A stretch of DNA of 64,000 nt from NCBI GenBank assembly GCA_046760785.1, contig JBHIET010000004.1, positions 15,137 to 79,136 of the forward strand, given 5' to 3'. The stretch comes from JBHIET01 sp046760785 (GTDB lineage Bacteria; Chloroflexota; Anaerolineae; B4-G1). Positions 37,236 through 47,237 of the stretch are shown piece by piece. The translations under genes were made by a program, and so were the position numbers. Under the pieces are notes generated by a model. That model worked only from the letters and a program-made list of their open reading frames with translations. It searched no databases and was not told the DNA's origin. Every line of letters starts with the position of its first letter. The first letter of the stretch is position 1.

Positions 37236-37784
37236 GTGTCACGGATTGGTCGTATGCCCATTCCTTTGCCCGCAGGGGTGAAGGTAGATATTCAAGGTAG
37301 CCAGGTGACGGTGGCGGGACCCAAGGGCCGTCTTTCCCGCGAGTTCCACCCAGATATGGAGATCGTGCTGGAGGATGGCGAGTTGAGGGTGCGCCGCCCG
37401 ACCGATCAGCGGCACCATAAGGCGCTGCACGGTCTGACGCGGGCGCTGCTGAATAACATGATAGTCGGCGTGACGCATGGTTTCCAGAAGCAGTTGGAGG
37501 TCCACGGCGTGGGGTATCGGGTGGACCAGCAAGGGGATGGGAGTCTGGTGTTGCAACTGGGCTTTTCCCATCCGGTAAACATTGCCCCACCCGAGGGGAT
37601 TAGGTTTGAGGTTGAGCCCCGCTCGAAGCGGATCACGGTGAGCGGAGCTGACAAGGAACTGGTCGGACGGGTGGCGGCGGAAATCCGCGCCTGGCGACCA
37701 CCGGAGCCCTACAAGGGCAAGGGTATCCGGTATGTCGGCGAGTACGTGCGCCGCAAGGCCGGCAAGGCCGGCAAGGTGGTCTAG
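37236..37784 (+). CDS. rplF: 50S ribosomal protein L6 (uL6)
   Basis: 182 residues, GTG start nine bases or fewer after GGGAGGCAGG. MSRIGRMPIPLPAGVKVDI, then PYKGKGIRYVGEYVRRKAGKAGK at the end. Two repeated alpha-beta domains; supports the factor-binding centre. First gene after the repeat-filled break in the spc operon. Confidence 0.95.
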   Translation: MSRIGRMPIPLPAGVKVDIQGSQVTVAGPKGRLSREFHPDMEIVLEDGELRVRRPTDQRHHKALHGLTRALLNNMIVGVTHGFQKQLEVHGVGYRVDQQGDGSLVLQLGFSHPVNIAPPEGIRFEVEPRSKRITVSGADKELVGRVAAEIRAWRPPEPYKGKGIRYVGEYVRRKAGKAGKVV

Positions 37785-37825
37785 TGGCGGAAGCGGTGGA
37801 TTGGGATTGAGATCGAGGTTGAGAT

Positions 37826-38191
37826 ATGCCAGAGATTGATCGCCGAGTGGCCCGTCTGCGGCGGCACAGGCGTGTGCGGAAGCGCGTGGTGGGGACGCCA
37901 GAGCGACCGCGGTTGAATGTTTTTCGCAGCCTGCGGCACATCTACGCTCAGGTGATTGATGATAGCGAGGGACACACACTGGTCTCCGCTTCGACCATTG
38001 ATCCGGAGGTGAAAGCTCAACTTCAGGGGCTGGCGAAGACGGAGCAGGCGGGTGTGGTGGGCAAGGTGTTGGCGGAGCGCGCGCTGGGTCAGGGCATCAA
38101 GAAAGTGGTCTTCGACCGTGGTGGGTATAAGTATCACGGCCGGGTGAAGGCTCTAGCGGACGCAGCCCGTGAGGGCGGGCTTGAGTTTTGA
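37826..38191 (+). CDS. rplR: 50S ribosomal protein L18 (uL18)
   Basis: 121 residues. [23 protein letters not shown] and [26 protein letters not shown] are diagnostic. Binds 5S rRNA with L5. Confidence 0.95.
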   Translation: MPEIDRRVARLRRHRRVRKRVVGTPERPRLNVFRSLRHIYAQVIDDSEGHTLVSASTIDPEVKAQLQGLAKTEQAGVVGKVLAERALGQGIKKVVFDRGGYKYHGRVKALADAAREGGLEF

Positions 38192-38208
38192 GGCGCAACG
38201 GAGGTAGG

Positions 38209-38748
38209 ATGGCTAGAGGGGGCTTGCGGGATCGCGAGGTCTTCGAAGATCGAGAGGAACTGGACGAGCGCGTCGTAGACATCACCAGGGTGGCAACGGT
38301 AGTCAAGGGCGGTCGGCGTTTCAGCTTTCGCGTGGTGGCAGTGGTGGGCGATAACCATGGCCAGGTCGGCTTGGGGATCGGCAAGGCGCGCGGTGTGCCC
38401 AATGCGATTCGTAAGGCGACGGAGCGAGCGCGGCGCAATATGCGGCCCATGGCGTTGGTGCAGACCACGATTCCGCACGAGGTGGTCGGGCGGTGCGGCG
38501 GCGCGAAGGTGCTGCTCAAGCCGGCTTCGCCGGGCACCGGCGTGATCGCTGGGGGCGGTGTGCGTGCCGTGCTGGGGGCCGTCGGTGTGCATGACGTGCT
38601 GACCAAGTCGCAGGGCAGTTCTAATGTGCTCAACGTGGTGCGTGCGACGATGGACGCCTTGAGGCAATTGCGTCGCGTGGAGGATCTGGCCCGTGAGCGC
38701 GGTGTGCCTGAGGTCAAGGTGATGCCGTTCTGGAGGCGGGGGAGATGA
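38209..38748 (+). CDS. rpsE: 30S ribosomal protein S5 (uS5)
   Basis: 179 residues from ATG 38209 (GGAGG just upstream). [13 protein letters not shown] N-terminal segment, then [23 protein letters not shown] and [26 protein letters not shown]. Involved in decoding fidelity. Overlaps rpmD by ATGA. Confidence 0.95.
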   Translation: MARGGLRDREVFEDREELDERVVDITRVATVVKGGRRFSFRVVAVVGDNHGQVGLGIGKARGVPNAIRKATERARRNMRPMALVQTTIPHEVVGRCGGAKVLLKPASPGTGVIAGGGVRAVLGAVGVHDVLTKSQGSSNVLNVVRATMDALRQLRRVEDLARERGVPEVKVMPFWRRGR

Positions 38749-39041
38749 GTGGAAGCAAGAAGCAGGGGAGCGGAGGAGCAGAGGGGCGGAGGGGCAAGGG
38801 AGCAGGGGAGCGAGGGAAGAAGGGAGCAAAGGGGCGGCGGGGTAAGAAAGCTAAGAGGCAGAAGGTGTTGCGCATTAGGTTGACCAAGAGCCCGATTGGG
38901 TATTCTTATCGTCAGAAGCGGACGGTACGTGCGCTGGGCCTGCGGCGCATGCATCAGACTGTGGAGCGTAAGGATACACCGGTCATCCGGGGGATGATCG
39001 CCAGGGTGAGTCACCTGGTGACGGTGGAGGAAGCGGAATGA
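38745..39041 (+). CDS. rpmD: 50S ribosomal protein L30 (uL30) with repeat-derived N-terminal extension
   Basis: 98 residues, whereas bacterial L30 is about 60. The family core starts near residue 42 ([15 protein letters not shown]...[21 protein letters not shown]). Residues 2-38 are Gly/Lys/Arg-rich ([20 protein letters not shown]) and coded by a GGAGCAGGGGAGCG-type repeat. The ATGA overlap with rpsE makes the distal start likely; no ATG, GTG or TTG with a ribosome site is obvious nearer the core. Confidence 0.9.
   Translation: MSGSKKQGSGGAEGRRGKGAGERGKKGAKGRRGKKAKRQKVLRIRLTKSPIGYSYRQKRTVRALGLRRMHQTVERKDTPVIRGMIARVSHLVTVEEAE
38757..38845 (+). repeat. Purine-rich low-complexity repeat encoding the L30 extension
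   Basis: Degenerate AGCAGGGGAGCGGAGGAGCA units, in frame. The purine bias and unit length resemble the linker repeat at 4651-4713. Confidence 0.65.
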
Positions 39042-39517
39042 AGTTGCATGAACTGAGGCCCGCAGAGGGAGCGGGGAAGAAACGCAGGCGCGTGGGTCGG
39101 GGCATCGCTGCCGGGCAAGGTAAGACGGCCGGTCGTGGTACGAAGGGCCAGAAGGCCCGCAGCGGTGGCAGCCTGCCGCCATACTTCGAGGGCGGTCAGT
39201 TGCCCCTTGTGCGGAAGCTCCCGTTTGCGCGGGGTGTGGGCTTCCGTGACCCCTGGTGCGTCCGCTTCACTCCGGTCAATCTGGAGCGGCTCACGGGCTT
39301 CCGGAAAGGGGCCGTGGTCACGCCGGAGAGATTGGCCAAGGCGGGCATCATCAAGCGTGCGGATGAATTGGTGGTGATTCTGGGGCGCGGGGAACTGAAG
39401 AAGCCGCTCAAGGTGAAAGCGCACCGGTTTTCGGCCAGTGCACGGGCCAAGATCGAGGCGGCCGGGGGAGTGGTGGAGGAACTGCCTTGGCAACGGGGTG
39501 GCTATCGGACGCGGTAG
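39038..39517 (+). CDS. rplO: 50S ribosomal protein L15 (uL15)
   Basis: 159 residues. [22 protein letters not shown] and [27 protein letters not shown] are typical. ATGA overlap with rpmD. Late assembly protein. Confidence 0.95.
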   Translation: MKLHELRPAEGAGKKRRRVGRGIAAGQGKTAGRGTKGQKARSGGSLPPYFEGGQLPLVRKLPFARGVGFRDPWCVRFTPVNLERLTGFRKGAVVTPERLAKAGIIKRADELVVILGRGELKKPLKVKAHRFSASARAKIEAAGGVVEELPWQRGGYRTR

Positions 39518-39567
39518 TGTGGTCTGAGATCTGCAGATTCAGGATTTGAAGATTTGGAGGTTGGGTG

Positions 39568-40899
39568 ATGATTCAAGCCCTGCGGAATGCTATGACTTTG
39601 CCCGATCTGCGGCGTAAGCTGCTGTATACGTTGCTGATTCTCGTTATCTACCGGCTGGCGGCGCACGTGCCGGTGCCGGGTGTAAATCAGGAAGCGCTGC
39701 AGCATCTCACCGGTGGTGCGGGTCAGTTCGTCAACTTGTTGGACCTTCTATCCGGTGGGGCGGTGGCGAGATTCTCGGTTATGGCGAACGGCGTGTATCC
39801 GTACATCACCGCCACCATCATATTCCAGTTGCTGACCCCGATTATTCCAAGGCTGGAGCGCCTGGCTGAAGAGGGGGAAGCGGGTCGGCGTAAGCTCAAT
39901 CAGTGGCAATACTACATCACCATTCCGCTGGCGTTGCTGTCATCTTATGGGCAGATTCGGTTTATCAACGCTGCGGTTAGCGGCACCCCTGTTTTGGCCA
40001 ACTTTGGTTTCAGCCCGCCAGAGAATATCTTGCCTACTGTTGCGGTGTTGATAGCGATGACGGCTGGCACGATGTTTGCCATCTGGTTGGGAGAGTTGAT
40101 CACCGAGCAGGGTATCGGTAATGGGTTGTCATTGATTATCTTCAGTGGCATCGTGTCCCGCGTGCCGCAGAACATTGCGCGCATTTGGACCCAGGCTCAG
40201 GCGAGGGAAGGTGGCGGCGTGGGGATGGGTGTGCTGATGCTGGGTATCTTTCTGGGTATTATGGCCGTCACGATGTTCGTGATCGTAGTGGTACAGGAAG
40301 GGAAACGTCCCATTGAGGTACGATACGGTAAGCGCGTGCGTGGCATCAAGATGTACGCCGGTGGAAGCCACCATATCCCGTTGCGGGTCAACACGGCCGG
40401 GATGATTCCGCTGATCTTTGCCCAGTCCTTTCTTACTTTCCCGGCGGTGATTGCGCAGTTCTTTGTCGCTGGTGAGAATACCGCTATAAAACAGCTTGCC
40501 GAGAGACTGATGAGTCTCTTTAGTGGGCAAAGTCCATGGTACGGCCTGTTTTACTTCTTGGCGGTGGTGGGGTTTACCTATTTTTATACAGATGTATTGA
40601 TTCAGCAGCAGGATTTGCCGGGCACGCTGCAACGGCAGGGAGGCTTCATTCCAGGGATTCGACCAGGTAAGAGGACGGCCGAGTACATTAATGCTGTCTA
40701 CAGGCGTATCACACTCGTGGGATCCCTGTTCCTGGGTGGTGTGGCGGTGTTGCCCTTTATCGTGGATCTGTTCCTGCAAACGCAGGTTTTGCTCATTACC
40801 TCCTCTGGCTTGTTGATCGTGGTCGGCGTGGTGATTGACACTATACGTCAGTTGGAGGCCCAACTCCTGATGCGTCACTACGAAGGGTTTATCAAGTGA
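39568..40899 (+). CDS. secY: Preprotein translocase subunit SecY
   Basis: 443 residues, ten predicted TM helices, forming the protein-conducting channel of the inner membrane. The plug region, GLSLIIFSGI, and the cytosolic loop GIRPGKRTAEYI are present. ATG 39568 is seven bases after GGAGG; GTG 39565 is an alternative. Confidence 0.95.
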   Translation: MIQALRNAMTLPDLRRKLLYTLLILVIYRLAAHVPVPGVNQEALQHLTGGAGQFVNLLDLLSGGAVARFSVMANGVYPYITATIIFQLLTPIIPRLERLAEEGEAGRRKLNQWQYYITIPLALLSSYGQIRFINAAVSGTPVLANFGFSPPENILPTVAVLIAMTAGTMFAIWLGELITEQGIGNGLSLIIFSGIVSRVPQNIARIWTQAQAREGGGVGMGVLMLGIFLGIMAVTMFVIVVVQEGKRPIEVRYGKRVRGIKMYAGGSHHIPLRVNTAGMIPLIFAQSFLTFPAVIAQFFVAGENTAIKQLAERLMSLFSGQSPWYGLFYFLAVVGFTYFYTDVLIQQQDLPGTLQRQGGFIPGIRPGKRTAEYINAVYRRITLVGSLFLGGVAVLPFIVDLFLQTQVLLITSSGLLIVVGVVIDTIRQLEAQLLMRHYEGFIK

Positions 40900-40906
40900 G
40901 GTGGAT

Positions 40907-41566
40907 GTGGGCCACTTCGTCGTGCTATTGGGTCCACCGGGCGCGGGCAAGGGGACGCAGGCGGAGTTGCTGGCCGAAGCGCTCGGTGTCCCTCACGTGT
41001 CGAGTGGCGATCTGTTTCGCGATCATCTGAGCTGCGAGACGGAACTAGGGCTGCTGGCTAGGAGGTACATGGAGCGAGGCGATCTGGTGCCCGATGATGT
41101 GACGGTGGGCATGGTGGCCGAGCGGATCAGCCGGCCCGATTGCCTGAACGGTGTCATTCTGGATGGCTTCCCACGAACGCTAAGTCAGGCCGTGGTCCTG
41201 GATGACGTGCTGGCTAAGCGAGGGCAGCGTGTGGCTGTCGCGCCGCTTATTCAGGTACAGGATGAGGAAGTTGTGAACCGTCTCACTGCCCGTCGGGTCT
41301 GCCGGGGTTGCGCTGCGGTGTACAATCTGGTCTTCAATCCGCCTCGCGCTGAGGGCGTGTGCGATGTCTGTGGTGGCGAATTGTACCAGCGAGACGACGA
41401 TGATCTGGAAACGGTACACAATCGGCTGTATACGTATTACAAGGAGACAGCACCGCTCGTTGGGTACTATTTCGCCAAGGGATTGCTGGCCGAGGTTGAC
41501 GGCGAGCGGACGATTGAGGACGTGCAGGCCGACTTGCGAGCGGTCGTGGAAGCAGTTGGGAAGTAG
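40907..41566 (+). CDS. adk: Adenylate kinase, zinc LID type
   Basis: About 219 residues. P-loop GPPGAGKGTQ, NMP-binding HVSSGDLFRD, DGFPRTLSQA. The LID carries a C-x2-C...C-x2-C zinc site (CRGC and CDVCGGEL), common in Gram-positives and thermophiles. GTG 40907 has GAGG five bases upstream; GTG 40901 lacks a site. Confidence 0.94.
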   Translation: MGHFVVLLGPPGAGKGTQAELLAEALGVPHVSSGDLFRDHLSCETELGLLARRYMERGDLVPDDVTVGMVAERISRPDCLNGVILDGFPRTLSQAVVLDDVLAKRGQRVAVAPLIQVQDEEVVNRLTARRVCRGCAAVYNLVFNPPRAEGVCDVCGGELYQRDDDDLETVHNRLYTYYKETAPLVGYYFAKGLLAEVDGERTIEDVQADLRAVVEAVGK

Positions 41567-41569
41567 TCA

Positions 41570-42331
41570 TTGATCATTCTGAAATCACCGGCCGAGATTG
41601 ACAGAATGCGCCGGGCCGGCCAGATTGTGGCTGAAGTGCTGGAGAGGATGCGGGAGCGGGTCGCGCCGGGTGTGACGACGGCGGAGTTGGATGAGCTGGC
41701 GGAGGCGGTGATTCACAAGCACAACGCCACGCCATCATTCAAGGGGTACCCACCCGGTGGCGCTCATCCCTTCCCAGCCAGCATCTGCACTTCAGTGAAC
41801 GAGGAGCTGGTCCACGGTATCCCTGGCCCGCGCGTGCTGCGGGAAGGGGACATTATCAGCATAGACGTTGGGGCTATCCTGGATGGTTACCACGGCGACG
41901 CAGCGATTACGTTGCCGGTGGGGCAGATTAGCCTGGATGCGCAAAGGCTGCTGGACATAACCAGAGGCGCACTCTATGCGGGGATCGCTGCCGCCAGGGT
42001 AGGCGGCTGTTCCGGCGACATCTCTGCCGCCATCCAGTCCTACGTGGAGGGTCGTGGATACAACGTCGTGCGGGAGTACACCGGTCACGGCATCGGGCGG
42101 AATATGCATGAGGATCCCCAGGTGCCCAACTATGGCCAAGCGGGAAAAGGTGTGCGCTTACGCAAAGGGATGACGATAGCGTTGGAACCGATGGTGTTGG
42201 CTGGAGATAGTAGCGTGAGGGTGCTGGACGATCATTGGACTGTGGTTTCGTGCGATGGTAAGTTGACGGGACATTTTGAGCATACCATCGTCATTACCGA
42301 TGGTGAGGCGGAGATTCTGACGCGTATGTGA
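41570..42331 (+). CDS. map: Methionine aminopeptidase, type I
   Basis: 253 residues. Removes N-terminal Met from new proteins. The dinuclear metal ligands are in [16 protein letters not shown] (two Asp), [16 protein letters not shown] (His and following) and ALEPM / FEHTIV (two Glu). TTG start close to the adk stop. infA, often next, is absent. Confidence 0.94.
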   Translation: MIILKSPAEIDRMRRAGQIVAEVLERMRERVAPGVTTAELDELAEAVIHKHNATPSFKGYPPGGAHPFPASICTSVNEELVHGIPGPRVLREGDIISIDVGAILDGYHGDAAITLPVGQISLDAQRLLDITRGALYAGIAAARVGGCSGDISAAIQSYVEGRGYNVVREYTGHGIGRNMHEDPQVPNYGQAGKGVRLRKGMTIALEPMVLAGDSSVRVLDDHWTVVSCDGKLTGHFEHTIVITDGEAEILTRM

Positions 42332-42362
42332 GCTGAGTAAGGGTGCGGGGAGGGATGTTGCG

Positions 42363-42476
42363 ATGAAGGTGTCGCCTTCAGTGAAGCGGCGCTGTCCGAA
42401 GTGCAAGATTATTCGGCGGCGTGGTGTAGTGCGGGTGATTTGTGAGAATCCAAAGCATAAGCAACGCCAGGGATGA
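42363..42476 (+). CDS. rpmJ: 50S ribosomal protein L36 (bL36)
   Basis: 37 codons: [20 protein letters not shown], then [17 protein letters not shown]. The zinc ligands C-x2-C, C and H are present. GGGAGG upstream. Too short for ordinary gene lists but complete. Confidence 0.95.
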   Translation: MKVSPSVKRRCPKCKIIRRRGVVRVICENPKHKQRQG

Positions 42477-42495
42477 TTTCTGACTGGGAGGAAGT

Positions 42496-42885
42496 ATGGC
42501 GCGTATTGCAGGAGTGGACTTACCGCGGAACAAACGGGTGGAAGTTGGCCTGACGTATATCTATGGCGTTGGGCGCGGCTTGAGCAGTGAGATTCTGCAG
42601 AAGGCCAGGGTAGATCCCAACACGCGGGTCAAGAACCTGACGGAGTCAGAGATCACTGCGCTGCGCGAGGTCATTGAGCGTGAGTACAGCGTTGAAGGTG
42701 ACTTGCGGCGCGAGGTACAGATGAACATTAGACGCCTGGTAGATATTGGATGCTATCGGGGTCTGCGTCATCGCCGTAATCTGCCTGTCCACGGTCAGCG
42801 TACGCGGACGAACGCTCGCACCAAGCGCGGTCCTAAGAAGACGGTGCCTGGTCGTGGACGGCGGCGCGGGATGAAGAAGAAGTAG
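42496..42885 (+). CDS. rpsM: 30S ribosomal protein S13 (uS13)
   Basis: 129 residues. [27 protein letters not shown], then [26 protein letters not shown]. Contacts the P-site tRNA and the B1 bridges. GGGAGG site. Confidence 0.96.
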   Translation: MARIAGVDLPRNKRVEVGLTYIYGVGRGLSSEILQKARVDPNTRVKNLTESEITALREVIEREYSVEGDLRREVQMNIRRLVDIGCYRGLRHRRNLPVHGQRTRTNARTKRGPKKTVPGRGRRRGMKKK

Positions 42886-42916
42886 TAGCAATCGCAGGTC
42901 TGATGCGGGAGGGAGA

Positions 42917-43312
42917 ATGGCGCGCAAACAAACGGGTCGGCGTCGAGGGCGCCGGGTTAGGAGGAATGTACCGCATGGACGGGCCCATATTCACGCCACT
43001 TTCAATAATACGATTGTGACGATGACCGACTTGCAGGGGAATGTCGTCAACTGGGCCAGCGGCGGGACGGCTGGATTTAGGGGAGCGCGTAAGAGCACGC
43101 CTTTCGCGGCCGGTCAGGCTGCTCGGAGGGCAGCCCGGGATGCGATGGATAACGGGATGGTTGAGGTGGATGTCTACGTCAGGGGACCTGGCCCTGGGCG
43201 GGAAGCAGCGATTCGTGCCCTCCAGGCGGCGGGTCTGCGGGTGCGCTCCATCACCGATGTGACCCCGATTCCACATAACGGCTGTCGTCCACCCAAGAGG
43301 CGCCGGACGTAG
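42917..43312 (+). CDS. rpsK: 30S ribosomal protein S11 (uS11)
   Basis: 131 residues. [32 protein letters not shown], and the C-terminal [17 protein letters not shown]. Platform protein near the Shine-Dalgarno cleft. GGGAGG site at 42909. Confidence 0.96.
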   Translation: MARKQTGRRRGRRVRRNVPHGRAHIHATFNNTIVTMTDLQGNVVNWASGGTAGFRGARKSTPFAAGQAARRAARDAMDNGMVEVDVYVRGPGPGREAAIRALQAAGLRVRSITDVTPIPHNGCRPPKRRRT

Positions 43313-43364
43313 TTTGAGCTTCGCACCGGATGGTGAGCGGAGGAACGGATTAGGAGAGAGAGTA

Positions 43365-44006
43365 ATGGCTAGGTATACCGGGCCAGTTTGCAAGCTGTGC
43401 CGTCGTGAGGGGGAAAAACTGTTCTTGAAGGGAGAGCGTTGTCTTTCTCCCAAGTGCCCGTTTGAGCTGGAACGCGGCTATCCTCCGGGCGAGCATGGTC
43501 GCCTGACCCGCTTTCGTCGTCGTCGTGAATCTGACTATGCTTTGCAGTTGCGCGAGAAGCAGAAGGTACGTCGCATCTACGGGGTGTTGGAGCGCCAGTT
43601 CCGGCGCTATTTCCGTGAGGCGGAGCGTCGGCCTGGCCTTACGGGTGAGAACTTGCTCATTCTATTGGAGAGCCGGCTGGATAACGTCATCTACCGGCTG
43701 GGGTTTGCCGATTCACGGCCGCAGGCGCGCCAGTTGGTACAACATGGTCATTTCGTCGTCAATGGTCGCCGCACGAACATCCCGTCCTACCTCGTCCGTT
43801 CACAGGATACGATCACAGTGCGGGAGGGAAGCCGCAAGCGCACGTACTTCAAGGAGCGGGCTGAGCGATTGGATGAGGGGGCGGTGCCGAACTGGCTGAG
43901 TCTGGATGCGAAAATGATGACGGCTCGAGTGCTAAAGTCGCCTGCGCGAGAAGACATCGAGGCGGCGTTGAACGAGCAGTTGGTTGTGGAGTATTATTCC
44001 CGCTAG
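43365..44006 (+). CDS. rpsD: 30S ribosomal protein S4 (uS4), zinc type
   Basis: 213 residues from ATG 43365. Two Cys pairs at the N-terminus (CKLC and CLSPKC) make a zinc site, and the S4 RNA-binding domain follows ([18 protein letters not shown]...[13 protein letters not shown]). Primary 16S-binding protein and autoregulator in E. coli. Confidence 0.95.
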   Translation: MARYTGPVCKLCRREGEKLFLKGERCLSPKCPFELERGYPPGEHGRLTRFRRRRESDYALQLREKQKVRRIYGVLERQFRRYFREAERRPGLTGENLLILLESRLDNVIYRLGFADSRPQARQLVQHGHFVVNGRRTNIPSYLVRSQDTITVREGSRKRTYFKERAERLDEGAVPNWLSLDAKMMTARVLKSPAREDIEAALNEQLVVEYYSR

Positions 44007-44089
44007 AGAAAATATGGCTCTTCCCCTGATTCGTTCCACGATATGTGCTCCGCAGAGGCCAGGGGCTAGCCGGAGACAGGAGGAGACAA

Positions 44090-45043
44090 TTGCCAGTTCC
44101 AGTGCTGCCAAAAATTGAGACGGATGCTATCTCCCAGACTTATGGTCGGTTTGTGATTGGCCCGCTGGAGAGTGGTTTTGGAATCACCCTGGGCAACGCG
44201 CTGCGGCGGGTGTTGCTTTCCTCGCTGCCCGGTGCAGCGGTGACCTCGATCCGCATCTCCGATACTCCGCATGAGTTTACTTCCATCCCAGGTGTGCGAG
44301 AAGATGTGGTGCAGATCATACTCCAGATCAAGCAACTGCACCTGAAGATGGACAGCCAGGAGCCGATGCGTATGTCTCTTCGGGCGCGGAGTGAGGGTAT
44401 AGTAACGGCTGGTGATATTCAGGCTCCACCGGAGATCGAGATCTTGAACCCGGATCTCTATCTCTTTGCCGTGGATACCAACGATGTGCATCTTGACATC
44501 GAGTTCACAGTTGAACAGGGGCGGGGGTATCTGGCAGCCGAGGGGCGCGGTCGGATGCCCATCGGTGAAATACCCGTGGATGCCATATTCAGCCCGATTC
44601 GCCGCGTCGCCTTCGACGTGGATCGGGCACGGGTGGGGCAAATGACCAACTACGACCGTCTGACGCTGGAGATCTGGAGCGACGGACGGGTCGCGCCAGT
44701 GGATTCGCTCAAGGAAGCAGCCCGCATCCTGGTGACTCATTTACGGCTGGTCGCCGGGCTCACACTGGAGGAAGAGATCGAACCGGTTGAAGAAGAGGTC
44801 GGTTTACCTAAAGAGGTCTATGAGCTTCCTATCGAACAACTTGACTTGAGTGTACGTGTGTTCAACGCTCTCAGACGCACTGGTATCACCAGCGTAGGCG
44901 AGGTGCTGGAGATGCTGGCGATGGGAGACGATACCTTGCTGACTATCCGCAACTTTGGACAGAAATCGTTGACTGAATTGAAGGGACGCCTCCAGGAGCG
45001 AGGTTTTTTAGAAGAAGACGCAGGGAAGAGCGGAGGTGCGTAG
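44090..45043 (+). CDS. rpoA: DNA-directed RNA polymerase subunit alpha
   Basis: 317 residues. N-terminal assembly domain (FVIGPLESGFGITLGNALRRVLLSSLPGAAV) and C-terminal domain (LDLSVRVFNALRRTGITSVGEVLEM, FGQKSLTELKGRL) that contacts UP elements and activators. The TTG at 44090 is six bases after AGGAGG. The nearest upstream in-frame start, 44045, gives a non-homologous extension. Confidence 0.95.
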   Translation: MPVPVLPKIETDAISQTYGRFVIGPLESGFGITLGNALRRVLLSSLPGAAVTSIRISDTPHEFTSIPGVREDVVQIILQIKQLHLKMDSQEPMRMSLRARSEGIVTAGDIQAPPEIEILNPDLYLFAVDTNDVHLDIEFTVEQGRGYLAAEGRGRMPIGEIPVDAIFSPIRRVAFDVDRARVGQMTNYDRLTLEIWSDGRVAPVDSLKEAARILVTHLRLVAGLTLEEEIEPVEEEVGLPKEVYELPIEQLDLSVRVFNALRRTGITSVGEVLEMLAMGDDTLLTIRNFGQKSLTELKGRLQERGFLEEDAGKSGGA

Positions 45044-45454
45044 ATGCGACATCGCGTCGCAGGGAAGAAACTGAATCGTTCCGGCGGTCACCGCAAGGCT
45101 TTACGCCGTAATCTGGTGACGGCGTTGTTCTATCATGAGCGCATTGAGACGACCGAGGCGAAGGCCAAGGCGATCCGTGGGCAGGCGGAGAAACTGATCA
45201 CGTTGGCGAAACGAGGGTTGGCGGCGGAGAAGGAAGATCCGAGCCGGGGTGTCCATGCCCGTCGGCTGGTGGCGGGTCGCTTGGACCGGTGGGTGACAGA
45301 GCTGGATGGCACGCGGGTGGACATTCTGGAAAAGCTGTTTGAGGATATAGCACCGCGTTATGCGGATAGACCTGGCGGCTATACCCGCATTTACAAGTTG
45401 GGGCCACGCAAGGGCGACGCCGCGCCGATGGTCTTGTTGGAGTTGGTTGAATAG
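45044..45454 (+). CDS. rplQ: 50S ribosomal protein L17 (bL17)
   Basis: 136 residues. [40 protein letters not shown]. The ATG immediately follows the rpoA stop. At the tunnel exit. Confidence 0.95.
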   Translation: MRHRVAGKKLNRSGGHRKALRRNLVTALFYHERIETTEAKAKAIRGQAEKLITLAKRGLAAEKEDPSRGVHARRLVAGRLDRWVTELDGTRVDILEKLFEDIAPRYADRPGGYTRIYKLGPRKGDAAPMVLLELVE

Positions 45455-45474
45455 GGTAACGAACAGGCAGGACG

Positions 45475-46269
45475 ATGCGGGTGCGGGCGGTCGTCACCTA
45501 CGATGGAACCGACTACAGTGGGTTTCAGCGTCAGACTAACGCCTGGACCGTTCAGGCGGCATTGGAAACGGCGCTGGCGCAGGTGACTCAGGAGACGATC
45601 ACCGTCCTAGCAGCGGGCCGCACCGACGCTGGTGTGCACGCGGCGGGGCAGGTCATCGCCTTCGATACGTCCTGGCTTCATCGTGAGACTTCGTCGAGCC
45701 CTCGGCCCGAAGGCTCAGTCGAGACGCGCTCAGCCGAACGGCGGCACGGTCTAGATGACCTGCAGCGGGCGTTGAACGCGGTTCTGCCCGCCGACATTGC
45801 TGTCCTGGAGGTTGAGGGGGCTGCGCCGGACTTTCACCCGCGCTACGATGCCCGCAGTCGGCGCTACCGGTACACACTGTACAACGCGCCAGTGCGCTGG
45901 CCCCTGGCCCGGCGGTACAGCCTGCACGTGGCTGCCCCACTGGACGTGGCGGCGATGCAGCGGGCGGCTCAGTCCCTGGTGGGCGAGCACGACTTCGCCA
46001 CCTTTGGACGACCACCGCAGGGAGAGGTCACGGTGCGGCGCGTACTGACGGCGGAGTGGGGCAGGGATCTGCCCCGGCTGACCTTTGACATCGAGGCCAA
46101 CGCTTTTCTGTGCCACATGGTGCGCAGCATCGTCGGTACGTTGCTCCAGGTGGGGCGGGGCGGGATGAGGGTGGAGGAGTTCGTGGCTGTGCTGGCAGCC
46201 TGCGACCGCAGCCGGGCCGGGCCGACGGCTCCTCCGCGCGGGCTTTGTCTGATGGAAGTGAAGTACTAG
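45475..46269 (+). CDS. truA: tRNA pseudouridine synthase A
   Basis: 264 residues. Makes pseudouridine at positions 38-40 of t[15 protein letters not shown] and the catalytic Asp in [13 protein letters not shown] are intact, as is [17 protein letters not shown]. Residues about 72-89 ([17 protein letters not shown]) replace a short loop and are coded by a dispersed CTCGGCCCGAAGGCTCAG repeat read in frame. Confidence 0.94.
   Translation: MRVRAVVTYDGTDYSGFQRQTNAWTVQAALETALAQVTQETITVLAAGRTDAGVHAAGQVIAFDTSWLHRETSSSPRPEGSVETRSAERRHGLDDLQRALNAVLPADIAVLEVEGAAPDFHPRYDARSRRYRYTLYNAPVRWPLARRYSLHVAAPLDVAAMQRAAQSLVGEHDFATFGRPPQGEVTVRRVLTAEWGRDLPRLTFDIEANAFLCHMVRSIVGTLLQVGRGGMRVEEFVAVLAACDRSRAGPTAPPRGLCLMEVKY
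45690..45740 (+). repeat. In-frame copy of the dispersed CTCAG repeat in truA
   Basis: TCGTCGAGCCCTCGG...GGCTCAGTCGAGACGCGCTC belongs to the same CTGAG/CGAAGG family seen in elements A-C. It is translated as a Ser/Glu/Arg-rich loop. Confidence 0.65.
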
Positions 46270-46316
46270 CGCCCGTTCATTGGGGACGATGCATTCTTGA
46301 ATGGGAGTATAAGATC

Positions 46317-46751
46317 GTGGAAAAGACTTACGTGACGAAGAAAGAGGGTGTCGAGCGGGAGTGGTGCGTGGTGGACGCCACGGGGCAGACGCTGGGCCGC
46401 CTGGCTACTCAGGTGGCGCATAGGCTGCGCGGCAAGCATAAGCCTATTTACTCACCCTCGGTTGATACAGGTGACTACGTGATCGTCGTCAACGCCGAGA
46501 AGATTCACGTAACCGGACGCAAATTGGATCAGAAGGTTTACTATCGCCATTCTGGCTATCCGGGTGGGCTCAAGCAGATCACACTGCGCAATCTGCTCCA
46601 GAAACATCCCACGCGGGTGATCGAGCACGCCGTGCGGGGCATGCTGCCGAAGAACCGGCTGGGGCGACGAATGTTCAAGAAGTTGAAGGTCTACGCTGGC
46701 CCAGATCATCCCCATGCGGCACAGCAGCCCAAGCCGTTGGAGTTGAGATAA
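46317..46751 (+). CDS. rplM: 50S ribosomal protein L13 (uL13)
   Basis: 144 residues from GTG 46317 (GGGAG upstream): [43 protein letters not shown], and [13 protein letters not shown] at the end. One of the earliest 50S assembly proteins. The long open frame upstream overlaps truA and is not part of it. Confidence 0.95.
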   Translation: MEKTYVTKKEGVEREWCVVDATGQTLGRLATQVAHRLRGKHKPIYSPSVDTGDYVIVVNAEKIHVTGRKLDQKVYYRHSGYPGGLKQITLRNLLQKHPTRVIEHAVRGMLPKNRLGRRMFKKLKVYAGPDHPHAAQQPKPLELR

Positions 46752-46762
46752 TGGGAGGGGAA

Positions 46763-47158
46763 ATGGCAATGGAGTATTACGAAGCGGTTGGACGGCGCAA
46801 GGCGGCTACGGCACGGGTGCGGCTCTTTCCTGGAGGCGAGGGCACCCTCGTCGTCAACGGCCGACCGCTTGAAGAATACTTTGTCCGGGAGGCGGATGAG
46901 CTCCACCTCGCGGAGCCGCTCAAGGCAACGGCGACGGAGCATCGCTTCAACATCAGTGTCAAGGTGAGGGGTGGGGGGGTGAGCGGTCAGGCCGGGGCGG
47001 TCCGGTTGGGGATCGCACGAGCATTATTGAAAGCGGACCCAGACCTGCGGCCTATTCTGCGTAAGGGTGGCTTCCTCACCCGCGATGCGCGGGTCAAGGA
47101 GCGCAAGAAGCCCGGGCTTAAGCGAGCCAGGAAGGCACCACAGTACACGAAGCGGTAA
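46763..47158 (+). CDS. rpsI: 30S ribosomal protein S9 (uS9)
   Basis: 131 residues: [20 protein letters not shown] and the C-terminal [12 protein letters not shown] whose last Arg touches P-site tRNA. ATG 46763 follows GGAGGGG; 46751 and 46769 are alternatives. Last gene of the ribosomal block. Confidence 0.95.
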   Translation: MAMEYYEAVGRRKAATARVRLFPGGEGTLVVNGRPLEEYFVREADELHLAEPLKATATEHRFNISVKVRGGGVSGQAGAVRLGIARALLKADPDLRPILRKGGFLTRDARVKERKKPGLKRARKAPQYTKR

Positions 47159-47180
47159 GCAGGGGGACAGGCGAGCACAC

Positions 47181-47209
47181 GGGGCAGGGTAGAAATGCCT
47201 TGCCCCTTT
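47181..47209 (+). terminator. Hairpin at the end of the ribosomal block
   Basis: GGGGCAGGG and CCTTGCCCC pair (one wobble) around TAGAAATG, followed by TTT. It lies 23 bases after rpsI and probably ends the operon. Confidence 0.6.
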
Positions 47210-47237
47210 GCGCGTTCATGTCTCACGGAGGAATCGT

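Noticed and set aside
46110..46316. N-terminal extension of rplM by 69 codons
   Set aside because: It overlaps truA in another frame and is not found in L13; GTG 46317 has a ribosome site and the family N-terminus.
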